64,000 nt of DNA from Sulfitobacter sp. HNIBRBA3233 (GTDB lineage Bacteria > Pseudomonadota > Alphaproteobacteria > Rhodobacterales > Rhodobacteraceae): NCBI RefSeq assembly GCF_040149665.1, contig NZ_JBEFLP010000001.1, positions 930,001 through 994,000 of the forward strand, written 5' to 3'. The notes under the pieces are model-generated. The model was not told the origin of the DNA and made no database searches. It was given only the letters and a program-made list of their open reading frames with translations. A program made the translations under genes and the position numbers. Below are positions 40,657-50,014 of this stretch, piece by piece (position 1 is the first letter of the stretch; each line of letters starts with the position of its first letter).

Positions 40657-41991
40657 CTAGAGGTAATCCGCGCGCTGAAGCTGGTATTTCGCCATCTTCT
40701 CGTTCAGCGTGCGCCTTGGCAGGCACAGCTCTTCCATGACACTGGCGATGGAGCCCTTGTGGCGGCGCATCGTATTGTCGATCAGCATCCGCTCGAACGC
40801 TTCGACGTATTCCTTAAGCGGCTTGCCTTCGGTGGTCATCACCGGCTGCATCTCGTCGGGGTCCGACATCAGCAGGGACGCGATGGTCCCCGACCCCCGG
40901 CGCGATTGCAGAACCGCGCGTTCGGCCACGTTGATCAACTGGCGCACGTTGCCCGGCCATGGCGCCTGCAACAGCTGAGCGGCCTCCTGCGCGCTGACCT
41001 GCGGCGCTTCGCAGCCGTATTCGTCCGCGAACTGGTCGCTCAGACGGGTGAACAGGCTCAGGATATCCTCGCCGCGCTGGCGCAGCGGCGGCACGGTGAT
41101 CCGCAGCGCCGCCAGACGGTAGAACAGATCGGAGCGCAACGCGTCTTCGGAGGTGCGCCCCGCTTCCTGAAGGTTCGAGATCGCGACGATGCGCGTCTCG
41201 GCCGGTGTGCCCTGCTCGTTGATCGCCGACAGCAGTTTGGCCTGCAGCGCCTCCGACAGTGTTTCGATGTCTTCGAGGACCAGAGTGCCGCCGCGCGCTT
41301 CCTCGATCGCCGGCAGGGTGGCGTCCTCGGGCATCATCGGGCCGAACAGGCGCTTGCTCAGCGCATCTTCCTCGTAGGCCGAACAGCTGATCAGCACGAA
41401 TTTCTTGCCCGCGCGGCTGCCCACGGCGTGCAGCGCATGCGCCACCAGCGTCTTGCCGGTGCCGGTCTCGCCGTCGATCAGGACGTGACCGTCGGCCTGG
41501 CCGAGGTCCAGGATATCCTCGCGCAGGCGCTCCATCACGGGCGACTGCCCGATCAGCTTTTTCATCAACTGGCCGCCGTCCGACAGCTCGCGTCGCAGCG
41601 CGCGGGTGTCCATCACCAGACGCCGCCGTGCAGTTGCCTTCTTGGCAAGCTCGCTCATGCGGTCGGGATTGAACGGCTTTTCCAGAAAATCGAAAGCACC
41701 CACGCGCATCGCCTCGACGGCCATGGGCACATCGCCGTGGCCCGTGATCATGATGACCGGCAGCGAGCTGTCGTTGCCCATCAGCTTCTTGAGAAACTGC
41801 ATCCCGTCCATGCCCGGCATCTTGATATCCGAGATCACGATCCCCGGATAATCCGGCCCCAGAACCTTCAGCGCATCCTCGGCGCTGGCAAAGGTTTCCG
41901 TGTCATAGCCAGACAGGGCCAGCCACTGGCTGATCGACTGGCGCATGTCCTGTTCGTCATCGACAATCGCTATCTTCATCGCTTGAGCCAT
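40657..41991 (-). CDS. dctD: DctD-like NtrC-family response regulator, non-canonical AAA+ domain
   Basis: 444 residues from the ATG at 41991, 4 bp after the kinase stop with GGAG 8 bp upstream. Receiver domain: DDEQ at 11-14, phosphoacceptor Asp55 in VISDIKMPGMDG, MITGHGD, and Lys near 105. AAA+ domain with Walker A GETGTGKT (174-181). The sigma-54 contact loop GAFTGA is missing: the matching stretch reads LFGPMMPEDATLPAIEEARG, and Walker B reads LVLEDIETL rather than LFLDEI. The Fis-type helix-turn-helix is at the end (SIASVMEELCLPRRTLNEKM). It probably controls C4-dicarboxylate uptake, but perhaps not through sigma-54. Confidence 0.9.
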   Translation of the reverse strand: MAQAMKIAIVDDEQDMRQSISQWLALSGYDTETFASAEDALKVLGPDYPGIVISDIKMPGMDGMQFLKKLMGNDSSLPVIMITGHGDVPMAVEAMRVGAFDFLEKPFNPDRMSELAKKATARRRLVMDTRALRRELSDGGQLMKKLIGQSPVMERLREDILDLGQADGHVLIDGETGTGKTLVAHALHAVGSRAGKKFVLISCSAYEEDALSKRLFGPMMPEDATLPAIEEARGGTLVLEDIETLSEALQAKLLSAINEQGTPAETRIVAISNLQEAGRTSEDALRSDLFYRLAALRITVPPLRQRGEDILSLFTRLSDQFADEYGCEAPQVSAQEAAQLLQAPWPGNVRQLINVAERAVLQSRRGSGTIASLLMSDPDEMQPVMTTEGKPLKEYVEAFERMLIDNTMRRHKGSIASVMEELCLPRRTLNEKMAKYQLQRADYL

Positions 41992-41995
41992 TGCT

Positions 41996-43765
41996 TTACT
42001 CCGCTGCTTCAATTTCGCTTTCGCCCTGGTAAAGGGGCAGCTGCATTTCAAAAACCGCGCCACCGGCCTGTCCGTTCCGTGCCGTGAGCCGCCCGCCCAG
42101 ATCGCCGACGATCCCAGAGGAGATCGCAAGGCCCAGACCAACGCCGTCGCCGGGCTGCTTGGTCGTATAGAACGGCTCGAAGAGCGCATCCAGATCCTCG
42201 ATCCCCGGGCCATTGTCGCGCACCGCGAGGGTTGCCGTCTCGCCCACGGACAAGATGATCTCGACGGTCGGGTTCCGTTCGGATTTGGTGGCGTCGAGCG
42301 CGTTGCGCAAGAGATTGACCAAAACCTGTTCGATGCGCATCCGGTCGCCCAGCACAAGAACCGGCTGGTCGGGCAGAATGCGCGTGATCTGTACCTTACG
42401 CTGTTTCAGCTGCGGTTCCATCATGCTGAGCGAACTGGCCAGCGCGTTGCCCATGTTGACCGGCGACAGGGCCTGCTGGCCCTTGCGGGCATAGGATTTC
42501 AGCTGCCGCGTGATCGCGCCCATCCGCTCGATCAGGTCGTCGATCCGCCGGAACGAACTCAGCGCCTCGTCGGGGCGGTTCCGATTCAGCAGCAGGCGCG
42601 CCCCCGCCAGATAGGTTTTCATCGCCGCCAGCGGCTGGTTCAACTCGTGGCTGACGGCGGCCGACATCTCGCCCAGAGCGGCGAGCTTGGACGACTGCTC
42701 CAGCGTTTGTTCGGCCACCGCAAGCGTTTCCTGCACGCGCTTGCGCTCGGCGATTTCCCTCTGAAGGGCCACGTTCAATGCGCGAAGCTCCGCCGACTCA
42801 CGCTGGAACAGGGCCGCGCGGCCCGCCGTCCGGCGGCTGAGAAAGTAGAACGCCAGCGCCAGAAGAATCGCGAATCCCATGACTTCAAGCGCGAGAACGC
42901 CGTTCACACGCTCGCGCACGGAGGCGTAGGTCGTATAGCTGACCATGCGCCAGCCGCGAAAATTGACCCGCTGTTCCAGCCGCATCACCGCCTCGCCCTG
43001 CAGGTAGGCATCGGGCGGCAGCGCGGTCCAGTCCGCCGTTGCCTGTATCGCGCGCTCGATCGCGCTTTGCGGGGTCTGTTTGGCCAGCGCATCGGCTTCG
43101 GTCTTGCCGCGCCAGCGCGGTTCCGTCGCCAGCAGGATCTCGCCATTGCTGTCGGTCACGATCACCGCGTCCGAGATCCCCGCCCAGGCCCGCTCGAACT
43201 TGCGCAGATCGACCTCGACGGCGATGACACCAACGGTCGCGCCGCCGCTCTGGATCCGGCGGGAGTAGAAGAAATCATACGCGCCCGTCTCTCCGGCGAT
43301 CACGCTGAAGATCGTCGCGTTCGAGCGGATGGCATCAACGAAATAGGGCGCCGACCGGTGGGCGGCCCCGATCCGGTTGCGATCCGTGGCCGCCACCGTG
43401 CGCCCGTCCGTATCGAGCAGCATCAGCGACGCGGCCCCGATTTCCTCGACGAATGAGATCAGGCGCTGTGTCGAAAGGGTGTAATCCCCGCTTTCGAGCG
43501 CCGAAATCAGCGTGGGATCACGCGCCAGCAGCTGCGGAACGATGGCGTTCTGGCGCAGCTCGGCCAACAGGTTGCCGCCGTAAAGCGCGATCCTCAGTTC
43601 GGCACGGTTGCGGGTGGTTTCGGTAAACCGGTCCGTCAACAGCTTGTTGGTGATCGAAATGACTGTCACGGCGAGGATCAGCAGAAACACCAGTGCCACG
43701 CGCACACGCCAACTGATGGCGGCGGGCTGCCACGTTGTCTTTGTGCTCTGGGTGCTGTCGCTCAT
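41996..43765 (-). CDS. dctB: DctB-like sensor histidine kinase
   Basis: 589 residues. Two membrane helices (about 20-40 and 295-315) flank a double Cache/PAS-like periplasmic sensor (GDYTLSTQRLISFVEEIGAASLMLLDTDG...RSAPYFVDAI). A coiled coil follows, then the H box AALGEMSAAVSHELNQPLAAMKTYL (phospho-His near 382) and the ATPase domain with N box LLRNALDATK, G1 VRDNGPGIED and G2 GDGVGLGLAISSGI. It senses C4-dicarboxylates such as succinate and phosphorylates the DctD-like regulator encoded next. The dctPQM transporter genes are not in the window. Confidence 0.92.
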   Translation of the reverse strand: MSDSTQSTKTTWQPAAISWRVRVALVFLLILAVTVISITNKLLTDRFTETTRNRAELRIALYGGNLLAELRQNAIVPQLLARDPTLISALESGDYTLSTQRLISFVEEIGAASLMLLDTDGRTVAATDRNRIGAAHRSAPYFVDAIRSNATIFSVIAGETGAYDFFYSRRIQSGGATVGVIAVEVDLRKFERAWAGISDAVIVTDSNGEILLATEPRWRGKTEADALAKQTPQSAIERAIQATADWTALPPDAYLQGEAVMRLEQRVNFRGWRMVSYTTYASVRERVNGVLALEVMGFAILLALAFYFLSRRTAGRAALFQRESAELRALNVALQREIAERKRVQETLAVAEQTLEQSSKLAALGEMSAAVSHELNQPLAAMKTYLAGARLLLNRNRPDEALSSFRRIDDLIERMGAITRQLKSYARKGQQALSPVNMGNALASSLSMMEPQLKQRKVQITRILPDQPVLVLGDRMRIEQVLVNLLRNALDATKSERNPTVEIILSVGETATLAVRDNGPGIEDLDALFEPFYTTKQPGDGVGLGLAISSGIVGDLGGRLTARNGQAGGAVFEMQLPLYQGESEIEAAE

Positions 43766-43801
43766 TACGCCACCCTATCCTTCGGGCGGGTGGCGCTCAA
43801 G

Positions 43802-44470
43802 TCAGGCCTCGGTCAGCGCGCCCGCCAATGCGCGGAAGAGCGCCTGCCCGTCCGTACCGCCGTGCCCCGCGTCAGCGGCGCGTTCGGGGTGGGGCATCAT
43901 GCCCAGCACGCGGCGGTTTTCCGACAGGATGCCCGCGATATCCGCCTGCGCCCCGTTGGGATTGTCGGTGTAGGTAAACGCGATCCGGTCCTCGTCTTTC
44001 AGACGCTTGATCGTGTCGGCATCGGCGAAATAGTTGCCGTCATGGTGCGCGATCGGAATGTCGATCACGTCACCCGCGTTGTAGCCTTGCGTAAAGTCGG
44101 AGGCCGAGGTTTCGACCCTGAGGCCGACCGTCTTGCAGATGTATTTCAGGCCCGCGTTGCGCAAAAGCGCGCCGGGCAGCAGGCCGGTTTCGGTAAGCAC
44201 CTGAAAACCGTTGCAGATCCCCATGACATAACCGCCGCGCGCGGCATGATCGGCAACCGATTTGCAGATCGGCGAATTGGCGGCAATGGCCCCGCAGCGC
44301 AGGTAGTCTCCGTAAGAAAAGCCGCCGGGAATGCCCACGATATCAATGCCTTCGGGCAGCGCGCTGTCCTTGTGCCAGACCATGGTAACATCCGCGCCCG
44401 ACTGTTCGAACGCCACCGCAAGGTCGCGGTCGCAGTTGGATCCGGGAAAAACGACGACTGCGGCGCGCAT
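43802..44470 (-). CDS. purQ: Phosphoribosylformylglycinamidine synthase subunit PurQ
   Basis: 222-residue class I glutamine amidotransferase. FPGSNCDRD at the start, [17 protein letters not shown], the nucleophile elbow [13 protein letters not shown] with catalytic Cys near 86, and [10 protein letters not shown] with the His-Glu pair near the end. It delivers ammonia to PurL. Starts 1 bp after purS ends, so the two are coupled. Confidence 0.96.
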   Translation of the reverse strand: MRAAVVVFPGSNCDRDLAVAFEQSGADVTMVWHKDSALPEGIDIVGIPGGFSYGDYLRCGAIAANSPICKSVADHAARGGYVMGICNGFQVLTETGLLPGALLRNAGLKYICKTVGLRVETSASDFTQGYNAGDVIDIPIAHHDGNYFADADTIKRLKDEDRIAFTYTDNPNGAQADIAGILSENRRVLGMMPHPERAADAGHGGTDGQALFRALAGALTEA

Positions 44471-44471
44471 C

Positions 44472-44702
44472 TCAGGACATCTCCACCGTGTAGCTTTCGA
44501 TGACCGTGTTCGCGAGCAGACGCTCGCACATCTCGGTCACGTCCGCTTCGGTCGCTCCTTCGGCAAGATCGAGTTCGATCACCTTGCCTTGGCGGACCCC
44601 TTCGACCCCGTCAAAGCCCATCGCCCCCAGCGCGTGGCGCACGGCCTCGCCCTGCGGATCCAGAACACCGTTTTTCAGCATCACATGCACCCGTGCCTTC
44701 AT
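44472..44702 (-). CDS. purS: Phosphoribosylformylglycinamidine synthase subunit PurS
   Basis: 76 residues. [24 protein letters not shown] is the typical PurS opening, followed by [14 protein letters not shown]. Small structural subunit that lets PurQ dock to PurL. Preceded by purC with a 46-bp gap. Confidence 0.95.
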   Translation of the reverse strand: MKARVHVMLKNGVLDPQGEAVRHALGAMGFDGVEGVRQGKVIELDLAEGATEADVTEMCERLLANTVIESYTVEMS

Positions 44703-44748
44703 TGCGCGGTCTCCTGCTTCGTCTTGTCGTGGCGGCCCTTGGGCCGGA

Positions 44749-45510
44749 TCAGTTGATAAGGGTCGGTTTCGTCACCGGCCCGCTGTTCTTGGGGATGACC
44801 CCAAGGCGCGTGGCGACTTCGGTATAGGCATCGGTCAGCGAGCCGAGATCGCGGCGGAACACGTCCTTGTCGAGATGCCGACCGGTTTCGATGTCCCACA
44901 AACGGCAGCTGTCCGGCGAAATCTCGTCGGCGACGATCAGGCGCTGGAAATCACCGTCGTAGACGCGGCCGACTTCGATCTTGAAGTCCACCAGACGGAT
45001 ACCGACCGCCATCATCACACCCGACAGGAAATCGTTCACGCGCAGTGCGAGCGACAGGATATCGTCCATATCCTGCTGACTGGCCCAGCCGAAGGCGGCG
45101 ATATGTTCCTCGGTCACCAGCGGATCGCCAAGTGCATCGTCTTTGTAGCAATATTCGACGATCGGGCGCGGCAGTTGCGTTCCCTCGTCGATGCCAAGGC
45201 GCTTGGACATGGTGCCGGCGGCGTAGTTGCGCACGATCACTTCAAGCGGCACGATTTCGACCTGCCGGACAAGCTGTTCGCGCATGTTCAGGCGTTTGAT
45301 AAAATGCGTCGGCACGCCGATCTGGTTGAGACCGGTCATGAAAAATTCCGACAGGCGGTTGTTCAGAACGCCCTTGCCGTCGATCACGTCCTTTTTCTGG
45401 GCGTTGAACGCGGTCGCGTCGTCCTTGAAATACTGCACGATCGTGCCCGGTTCGGGGCCCTCGTACAGGATCTTTGCCTTGCCTTCGTAGATTTTCTTGC
45501 GGCGGGCCAT
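44749..45510 (-). CDS. purC: SAICAR synthase PurC
   Basis: 253 residues. [15 protein letters not shown] (ATP loop), [47 protein letters not shown] and [10 protein letters not shown] are conserved PurC blocks. It joins aspartate to CAIR in purine synthesis. First gene of the purC-purS-purQ operon. AGGGACG-like ribosome site precedes the ATG. Confidence 0.97.
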   Translation of the reverse strand: MARRKKIYEGKAKILYEGPEPGTIVQYFKDDATAFNAQKKDVIDGKGVLNNRLSEFFMTGLNQIGVPTHFIKRLNMREQLVRQVEIVPLEVIVRNYAAGTMSKRLGIDEGTQLPRPIVEYCYKDDALGDPLVTEEHIAAFGWASQQDMDDILSLALRVNDFLSGVMMAVGIRLVDFKIEVGRVYDGDFQRLIVADEISPDSCRLWDIETGRHLDKDVFRRDLGSLTDAYTEVATRLGVIPKNSGPVTKPTLIN

Positions 45511-45663
45511 GGGCGTCCCTCATGTCACACGGTGGCGGGATGGGCCCGCCACGCTGTTGCGCTCCTCTTAGTGCAAGCCCGCCTGCCCTGCAAGCATGCC
45601 GACACTTGTAGATGCATCAACCGCTCCCCACATCAATAAGGTCATGCACCCAAGGAGGTAGAC

Positions 45664-45981
45664 ATGGACAATTTCAAAGAACGTGAAAAAGCCTTCGAGA
45701 AGAAGTTCGCCCATGACGCAGAAATGCAGTTCAGGGCAGAGGCGCGCCGCAACCGGCTGGTGGGCCAGTGGGCGGCAGGCCTTTTGGGAATGACCGAGGT
45801 CGAGGCGCAGGCCTATGCCCAGGAAGTCGTGAAAGCCGATTTCGAGGAAGCGGGCGACGGTGACGTGATGCGCAAGCTCGAAACCGATCTCGGCGACAGG
45901 GCAGACCGCGCCACGATCCGCGCCAAGATGGACGAACTCCTCGCCGTCGCGCGCGCGCAGATCATGGCCGAACACAGCTAA
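45664..45981 (+). CDS. DUF1476 / zeta subunit inhibitor of F1FO-ATPase
   Basis: 105 residues, all helical and charged. The N-terminal inhibitory region reads DNFKEREKAFEKKFAHDAEMQ and the four-helix bundle RRNRLVGQWAAGLLGMTEVE. Matches the alphaproteobacterial zeta subunit that blocks ATP hydrolysis by F1FO. An ideal AAGGAGGT site lies 6 bp before the ATG. Divergent from purC. Confidence 0.9.
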   Translation: MDNFKEREKAFEKKFAHDAEMQFRAEARRNRLVGQWAAGLLGMTEVEAQAYAQEVVKADFEEAGDGDVMRKLETDLGDRADRATIRAKMDELLAVARAQIMAEHS

Positions 45982-46100
45982 CCGCGCAGGGCGCGACACC
46001 ATCACCCCCGGCCTCATGAAGAGATGAGGCATTTGATGATTGCCGCGCCCGCCCGCGCGTGAGAAAACCGGAAAAAGTCCCAATTCCGGAGCACTGGCCC

Positions 46101-47120
46101 GTGTCAAACCTGTTTATCGATCTTCTTGCCGAAAAAGGCGTCTTGCTGGCCGATGGGGCCACCGGCACCAACCTGTTCAACATGGGTCTGGAATCGGGCG
46201 ATGCGCCCGAGTTCTGGAACACCGACCAGCCCAAGAAAATCATCGCGCTCTATCGCGGTGCGGTCGATGCGGGATCGGACCTGTTCCTGACCAACAGTTT
46301 CGGGGCCAATGCCTCGCGCCTCAAGCTTCACGATGCGCAAAAGCGCGCGCATGAGCTGAGCCGTGTCGCCGCCGAGCTGGCGCGCGAGGTTGCCGATACA
46401 GCTGGACGCCCGGTGGTCGTGGCAGGCTCTGTCGGCCCCACGGGCGAGATCATGGAACCCGTCGGCACGCTGAGCCATGCCTCCGCAGTCGAGATGTTCC
46501 ACGAAACGGCGGACGGGCTGAAGGCCGGTGGCGTCGACATCGGCTGGCTTGAGACCATCTCGGCCCCCGAGGAATACCGCGCCGCCGCCGAAGGATTCGC
46601 GCTGGCCGGTCTGCCGTGGTGCGGCACCATGAGCTTTGACACCGCAGGCCGGACCATGATGGGCATGACCTCGGCCGGGATGGTCGACATGGTCGACGAG
46701 ATCGACAATGCGCCGCTGGCTTTCGGCGCGAACTGCGGCACCGGGGCGTCGGACCTGCTGCGCACCGTGCTGGGCTTTGCCGCCAAGGATCCGTCGCGCC
46801 CGATCATCGCCAAGGGCAACGCGGGCATTCCGAAATACCACGATGGCCACATCCATTATGACGGCACCCCCGAGCTGATGGCCACCTACGCGCTCATGGC
46901 CCGCAACTGCGGGGCCAGCATCATCGGCGGCTGCTGTGGCACCATGCCCTCGCACCTCGAGAAGATGCGCGAAGCGCTGGACACGACCCCCAAAGGAGCG
47001 GCCCCCGACCTTGAAGAAATCGCGGCGGCACTTGGCGGATTCTCGTCGGACAATGACGGCACCGAAGAAGGGTCCGATCCTTCCGCGAAGCGCGTGCGTC
47101 GCGGACGGCGGCGCAGCTGA
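46101..47120 (+). CDS. Betaine--homocysteine methyltransferase-like (homocysteine-binding) protein
   Basis: 339 residues from a GTG at 46101 with GGAG 9 bp upstream; an earlier GTG at 46059 would add 14 unusual residues. TIM-barrel homocysteine S-methyltransferase: VLLADGATGTNLFNMGL at the start, AGSVGPTGEIMEPVG, and zinc cysteines in FGANCGTGASD (about 217-227) and IIGGCCGTMPSHL (about 281-293). It transfers a methyl group to homocysteine to give methionine. In roseobacters this protein is encoded with a corrinoid protein and DUF1638, as here (48388 and 49326), so it may act as the homocysteine module of a split B12-dependent methionine synthase as well as, or rather than, a betaine enzyme. 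Confidence 0.88.
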   Translation: MSNLFIDLLAEKGVLLADGATGTNLFNMGLESGDAPEFWNTDQPKKIIALYRGAVDAGSDLFLTNSFGANASRLKLHDAQKRAHELSRVAAELAREVADTAGRPVVVAGSVGPTGEIMEPVGTLSHASAVEMFHETADGLKAGGVDIGWLETISAPEEYRAAAEGFALAGLPWCGTMSFDTAGRTMMGMTSAGMVDMVDEIDNAPLAFGANCGTGASDLLRTVLGFAAKDPSRPIIAKGNAGIPKYHDGHIHYDGTPELMATYALMARNCGASIIGGCCGTMPSHLEKMREALDTTPKGAAPDLEEIAAALGGFSSDNDGTEEGSDPSAKRVRRGRRRS

Positions 47121-47132
47121 CCGCATCGCCCC

Positions 47133-48209
47133 CTAGAAAAGGGCAAGCTGCCGGTCGTCCCGGTGCGGCGCGCGAAACAGGTCGCATCGCATCGGGGCTG
47201 CGCGTTCAGACAGGCCCAGCCGCTTGACCGCGATCTCGAACCGCCGCGCGATCATCTCGGCATAGGGCCCGTCGCCGCGCATACGCCGGTGCCACTGCGA
47301 ATCGTAGAGCGCCCCGCCGTGCATCTCGCGCAGCCGCCCGAGGATCCGCGCCGCGCGGCCCGGAAAGTGCGCCTCCAGCCATTCCTGCACCAGTGGCGAT
47401 ACCTCGCGCGGCAGCCGCAGCATGATCCAGCTTGCGTGGCGGGCACCGGCGGCGCGGCCCTGTTCGAGGATCTGTTCCAGTTCGGGATCCGTGAGAGTGG
47501 GGATCAGCGGCGACGCCATGATGCGCACCGGCACCCCTGCCCCGGCCAGCAAGCGGATCGTGCGCAACCGCCGCGCGGGCGCGGGCGCGCGCGGCTCCAT
47601 CAGGCGCGACAACGCGGGATCGAGCGTAGTGACCGAAATGCCGACACGCACCAGACCGCGCCGCGCCATATCGCCCAGAATGTCGATATCCCGCTCGATC
47701 AGGCTGCCTTTGGTCACGATGGCGACCGGATGGCCCGCCTGCGACAGCACTTCAAGGCAACCGCGGGTTACCGCGTGGGTCTTTTCGATCGGCTGGTAGG
47801 GGTCGGTATTCGTGCCGATCGCGATGGGCGCAACGCGGTAGGACCGCGCGGCAAGCTCCCGGGACAGCACCTGCGGCGCGTCGGGCCGCGCGACCAGCCG
47901 GGTTTCAAAATCCAGACCCGGCGACAGGCCCAGATAGGCATGGCTGGGCCGCGCGAAGCAATAGACGCAGCCGTGTTCGCAGCCCCGGTAGGGATTGATC
48001 GACCGGTCAAAGGGCAGATCGGGCGAGCGGTTGTAGGTGATGATGCTGCGCGGCTGCTCTATCGACGTTTCGGTGCGCAGCACCGGAAGCGCGTCCTCCT
48101 CCGCCCAGCCGTCATCGACAGCGTCCCGTGTCAGACGCTCGAACCGGCCCGCGTGATTGCTTTGCGCGGCGCGCCCCTTGAGCGTGTATCTGCGATCTTC
48201 CCTGTCCAT
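47133..48209 (-). CDS. PA0069-family radical SAM protein
   Basis: 358 residues from the ATG at 48209. The iron-sulfur cluster motif CEHGCVYCFARPSHAYLG (CxxxCxxC) lies near residues 92-109, preceded by SINPYRG. DTDPYQP-like GTNTDPYQPIEKTHAVTRGCLE and VTKGSLIERDIDIL follow, as in spore-photolyase-like SplB relatives. Function unresolved for this family. It sits on the opposite strand between the methyltransferase and the corrinoid protein, 12 bp from the former, so it is not in their operon. Confidence 0.88.
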   Translation of the reverse strand: MDREDRRYTLKGRAAQSNHAGRFERLTRDAVDDGWAEEDALPVLRTETSIEQPRSIITYNRSPDLPFDRSINPYRGCEHGCVYCFARPSHAYLGLSPGLDFETRLVARPDAPQVLSRELAARSYRVAPIAIGTNTDPYQPIEKTHAVTRGCLEVLSQAGHPVAIVTKGSLIERDIDILGDMARRGLVRVGISVTTLDPALSRLMEPRAPAPARRLRTIRLLAGAGVPVRIMASPLIPTLTDPELEQILEQGRAAGARHASWIMLRLPREVSPLVQEWLEAHFPGRAARILGRLREMHGGALYDSQWHRRMRGDGPYAEMIARRFEIAVKRLGLSERAAPMRCDLFRAPHRDDRQLALF

Positions 48210-48387
48210 CTCGACAGATTGGAACAAAATGGGAACATTTGCAAGATGCCGGCTTTCGGCGGCGATCCGACTGACGCGGCGTCGCGTAGAAATCGACGCA
48301 TGTCGCAAAAGTGCATTCCGCAAATTGAAACGGTATGACAAAAGGGGCTAAATATCATGCCTGCACAGTCAGCAGAAGGAATGCCTC

Positions 48388-49089
48388 ATGTCAGACCAAG
48401 AAGACGACATCATCCTCTCCGAACTCGACGACGAAGAGCTTGTCCAGCAAATGTTCGACGATCTCTACGACGGTCTGAAGGAAGAGATCGAGGAGGGCGT
48501 CAACATTCTTCTCGAACGCGGATGGGAACCCTACGATATCCTGACCAAGGCGCTGGTTGGCGGTATGACGATTGTCGGCGCGGATTTCCGTGACGGCATC
48601 CTTTTCGTGCCCGAAGTCCTGCTGGCCGCGAATGCCATGAAGGGCGGGATGGCGATTCTCAAGCCGCTGCTGGTCGAAACCGGCGCGCCGCGCGTCGGCA
48701 AGATGGTCATTGGCACGGTCAAGGGCGATATCCACGACATCGGCAAGAACCTTGTCAGCATGATGATGGAAGGTGCGGGCTTTGAAGTCGTCGATCTGGG
48801 CATCAACAACCCGGTCGAGGCCTATCTCGAAGCGCTGGAAACCGAAGGGCCCGACATTCTGGGCATGTCGGCGCTGCTGACGACGACGATGCCCTATATG
48901 AAGGTGGTCATCGACACGATGGTCGAACAGGGCATTCGCGACGATTACATCGTGCTTGTCGGTGGTGCGCCCCTGAACGAGGAATTCGGCCGCGCCATCG
49001 GTGCGGATGCCTATTGCCGGGATGCCGCCGTCGCGGTCGAGACGGCAAAGGAATGGGTCGGGCGCAAGCATAACAGCAAGTCGGCCTGA
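48388..49089 (+). CDS. Corrinoid (B12-binding) methyltransferase protein
   Basis: 233 residues. N-terminal helical cap domain (DDEELVQQMFDDLYDGLKEEIEEG, VPEVLLAANAMKGGMAIL), then the Rossmann B12 domain with GTVKGDIHDIGKNLVSMMM (DxHxxG with the cobalt-ligand His near 117), GINNPVEAYLEAL, MSALLTTTMPYMK and VLVGGAPLNEEF. This is the MetH/MtbC-type carrier that holds methylcobalamin. It probably carries methyl groups for the homocysteine methyltransferase encoded 1.3 kb upstream. Confidence 0.92.
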   Translation: MSDQEDDIILSELDDEELVQQMFDDLYDGLKEEIEEGVNILLERGWEPYDILTKALVGGMTIVGADFRDGILFVPEVLLAANAMKGGMAILKPLLVETGAPRVGKMVIGTVKGDIHDIGKNLVSMMMEGAGFEVVDLGINNPVEAYLEALETEGPDILGMSALLTTTMPYMKVVIDTMVEQGIRDDYIVLVGGAPLNEEFGRAIGADAYCRDAAVAVETAKEWVGRKHNSKSA

Positions 49090-49107
49090 AGCGGGCCGCG
49101 CGATCAC

Positions 49108-49132
49108 AAAGGGCCCTGCGGGGCCCTTTTTT
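49108..49132 (+). terminator. Rho-independent terminator
   Basis: AAAGGGCCC-TGCG-GGGCCC followed by six T. It ends the corrinoid-protein transcript 19 bp after its stop. DUF1638 therefore has its own start or is read through. Confidence 0.88.
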
Positions 49133-49173
49133 ATGCGCCCCTCCGCGCTTAGATTAAGGGCAAAGGAGTTTCC

Positions 49174-49329
49174 ATGCCCAGATCGGTGTTTGCCATCCTC
49201 ATCCTGTCCGTCATCGCGGCCGCTGCGGTAACGGTTGCGGCTCTTTCGGCCACGCCTGCCCTCTCTGCCGGGGCCGTGCTTGCCGCGCTGGGGGTCGCCG
49301 CGCTTGCTGCACGGCTGCTGCTGCGGTGA
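49174..49329 (+). CDS. 51-residue membrane peptide
   Basis: Starts at an ATG with AAAGGAG 6 bp upstream and ends in the GTGA start of DUF1638. The peptide is almost all A, L, V: SVFAILILSVIAAAAVTVAA and AGAVLAALGVAALAARLLL form two membrane helices. No family known. Its strong ribosome site and coupling to the next gene argue that it is real and sets translation of DUF1638. Confidence 0.65.
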   Translation: MPRSVFAILILSVIAAAAVTVAALSATPALSAGAVLAALGVAALAARLLLR

Positions 49330-49964
49330 TCGCGTCCGACGACACCCTGCGCGAAAGCGGCCTGCCCGCCCCCTCCGATCCACGCGGACGGGTGCTGGTG
49401 ATCGCCTGTGGCGCGCTTGCGCGTGAAATCATCGACCTGCGCGACCAGAACGGCTGGCACCACATCGACCTGACCTGCCTGCCCGCCAAGCTGCACCTCT
49501 ACCCCGACCGGATCACCGCCGAGGTGGAGGCCGCCGTTGCAAAACACCGCGACACCCATGCCCATATCTTCGTGGCCTACGCGGATTGCGGGACCGGCGG
49601 GTTGCTGAAAGCGGCCTGCGACCGTCTGGGGGTCGAGATGATCGCAGGGCCCCATTGCTACAGTTTTTTTGAGGGCAATGACCGCTTCGCGCGGATCAGC
49701 GAGGACGAGATCACCACATTCTACCTGACCGATTTTCTGGTCCGCCAGTTCGACGCGTTTATCATCAAGCCCATGGGCCTCGACCGGCGGCCGGAGCTGC
49801 GCGACATCTACTTCGGCAATTACGAGAAGTTGGTCTATCAGGCCCAGACCGACGATCCGGCCTTGACCGAAAAGGCCCGCGCCTGCGCGGACCGGCTGGG
49901 TCTTGCGTTTGAACGCCGGCTGACAGGCTATGGCGATCTTGAGGATGTTCTGGCCGATCTCTGA
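49326..49964 (+). CDS. DUF1638 protein
   Basis: 212 residues from a GTG that overlaps the previous stop. VLVIACGALAREIIDL near the start, YADCGTGGLLKAACDRLGVEMIAGPHCYSFF in the middle (about residues 80-110) and the Cys in each suggest a metal or corrinoid contact. DUF1638 genes are found beside corrinoid methyltransferase genes; from memory, genome-wide fitness work in roseobacters ties this family to methionine synthesis, which should be verified. It would then be the third part of the local methyl-transfer set. Confidence 0.83.
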   Translation: MIASDDTLRESGLPAPSDPRGRVLVIACGALAREIIDLRDQNGWHHIDLTCLPAKLHLYPDRITAEVEAAVAKHRDTHAHIFVAYADCGTGGLLKAACDRLGVEMIAGPHCYSFFEGNDRFARISEDEITTFYLTDFLVRQFDAFIIKPMGLDRRPELRDIYFGNYEKLVYQAQTDDPALTEKARACADRLGLAFERRLTGYGDLEDVLADL

Positions 49965-50014
49965 CGCGGCCAGCGCTTTCCCATGAACCTTAAGGCCGGG
50001 GCTGGACCCCTTTC

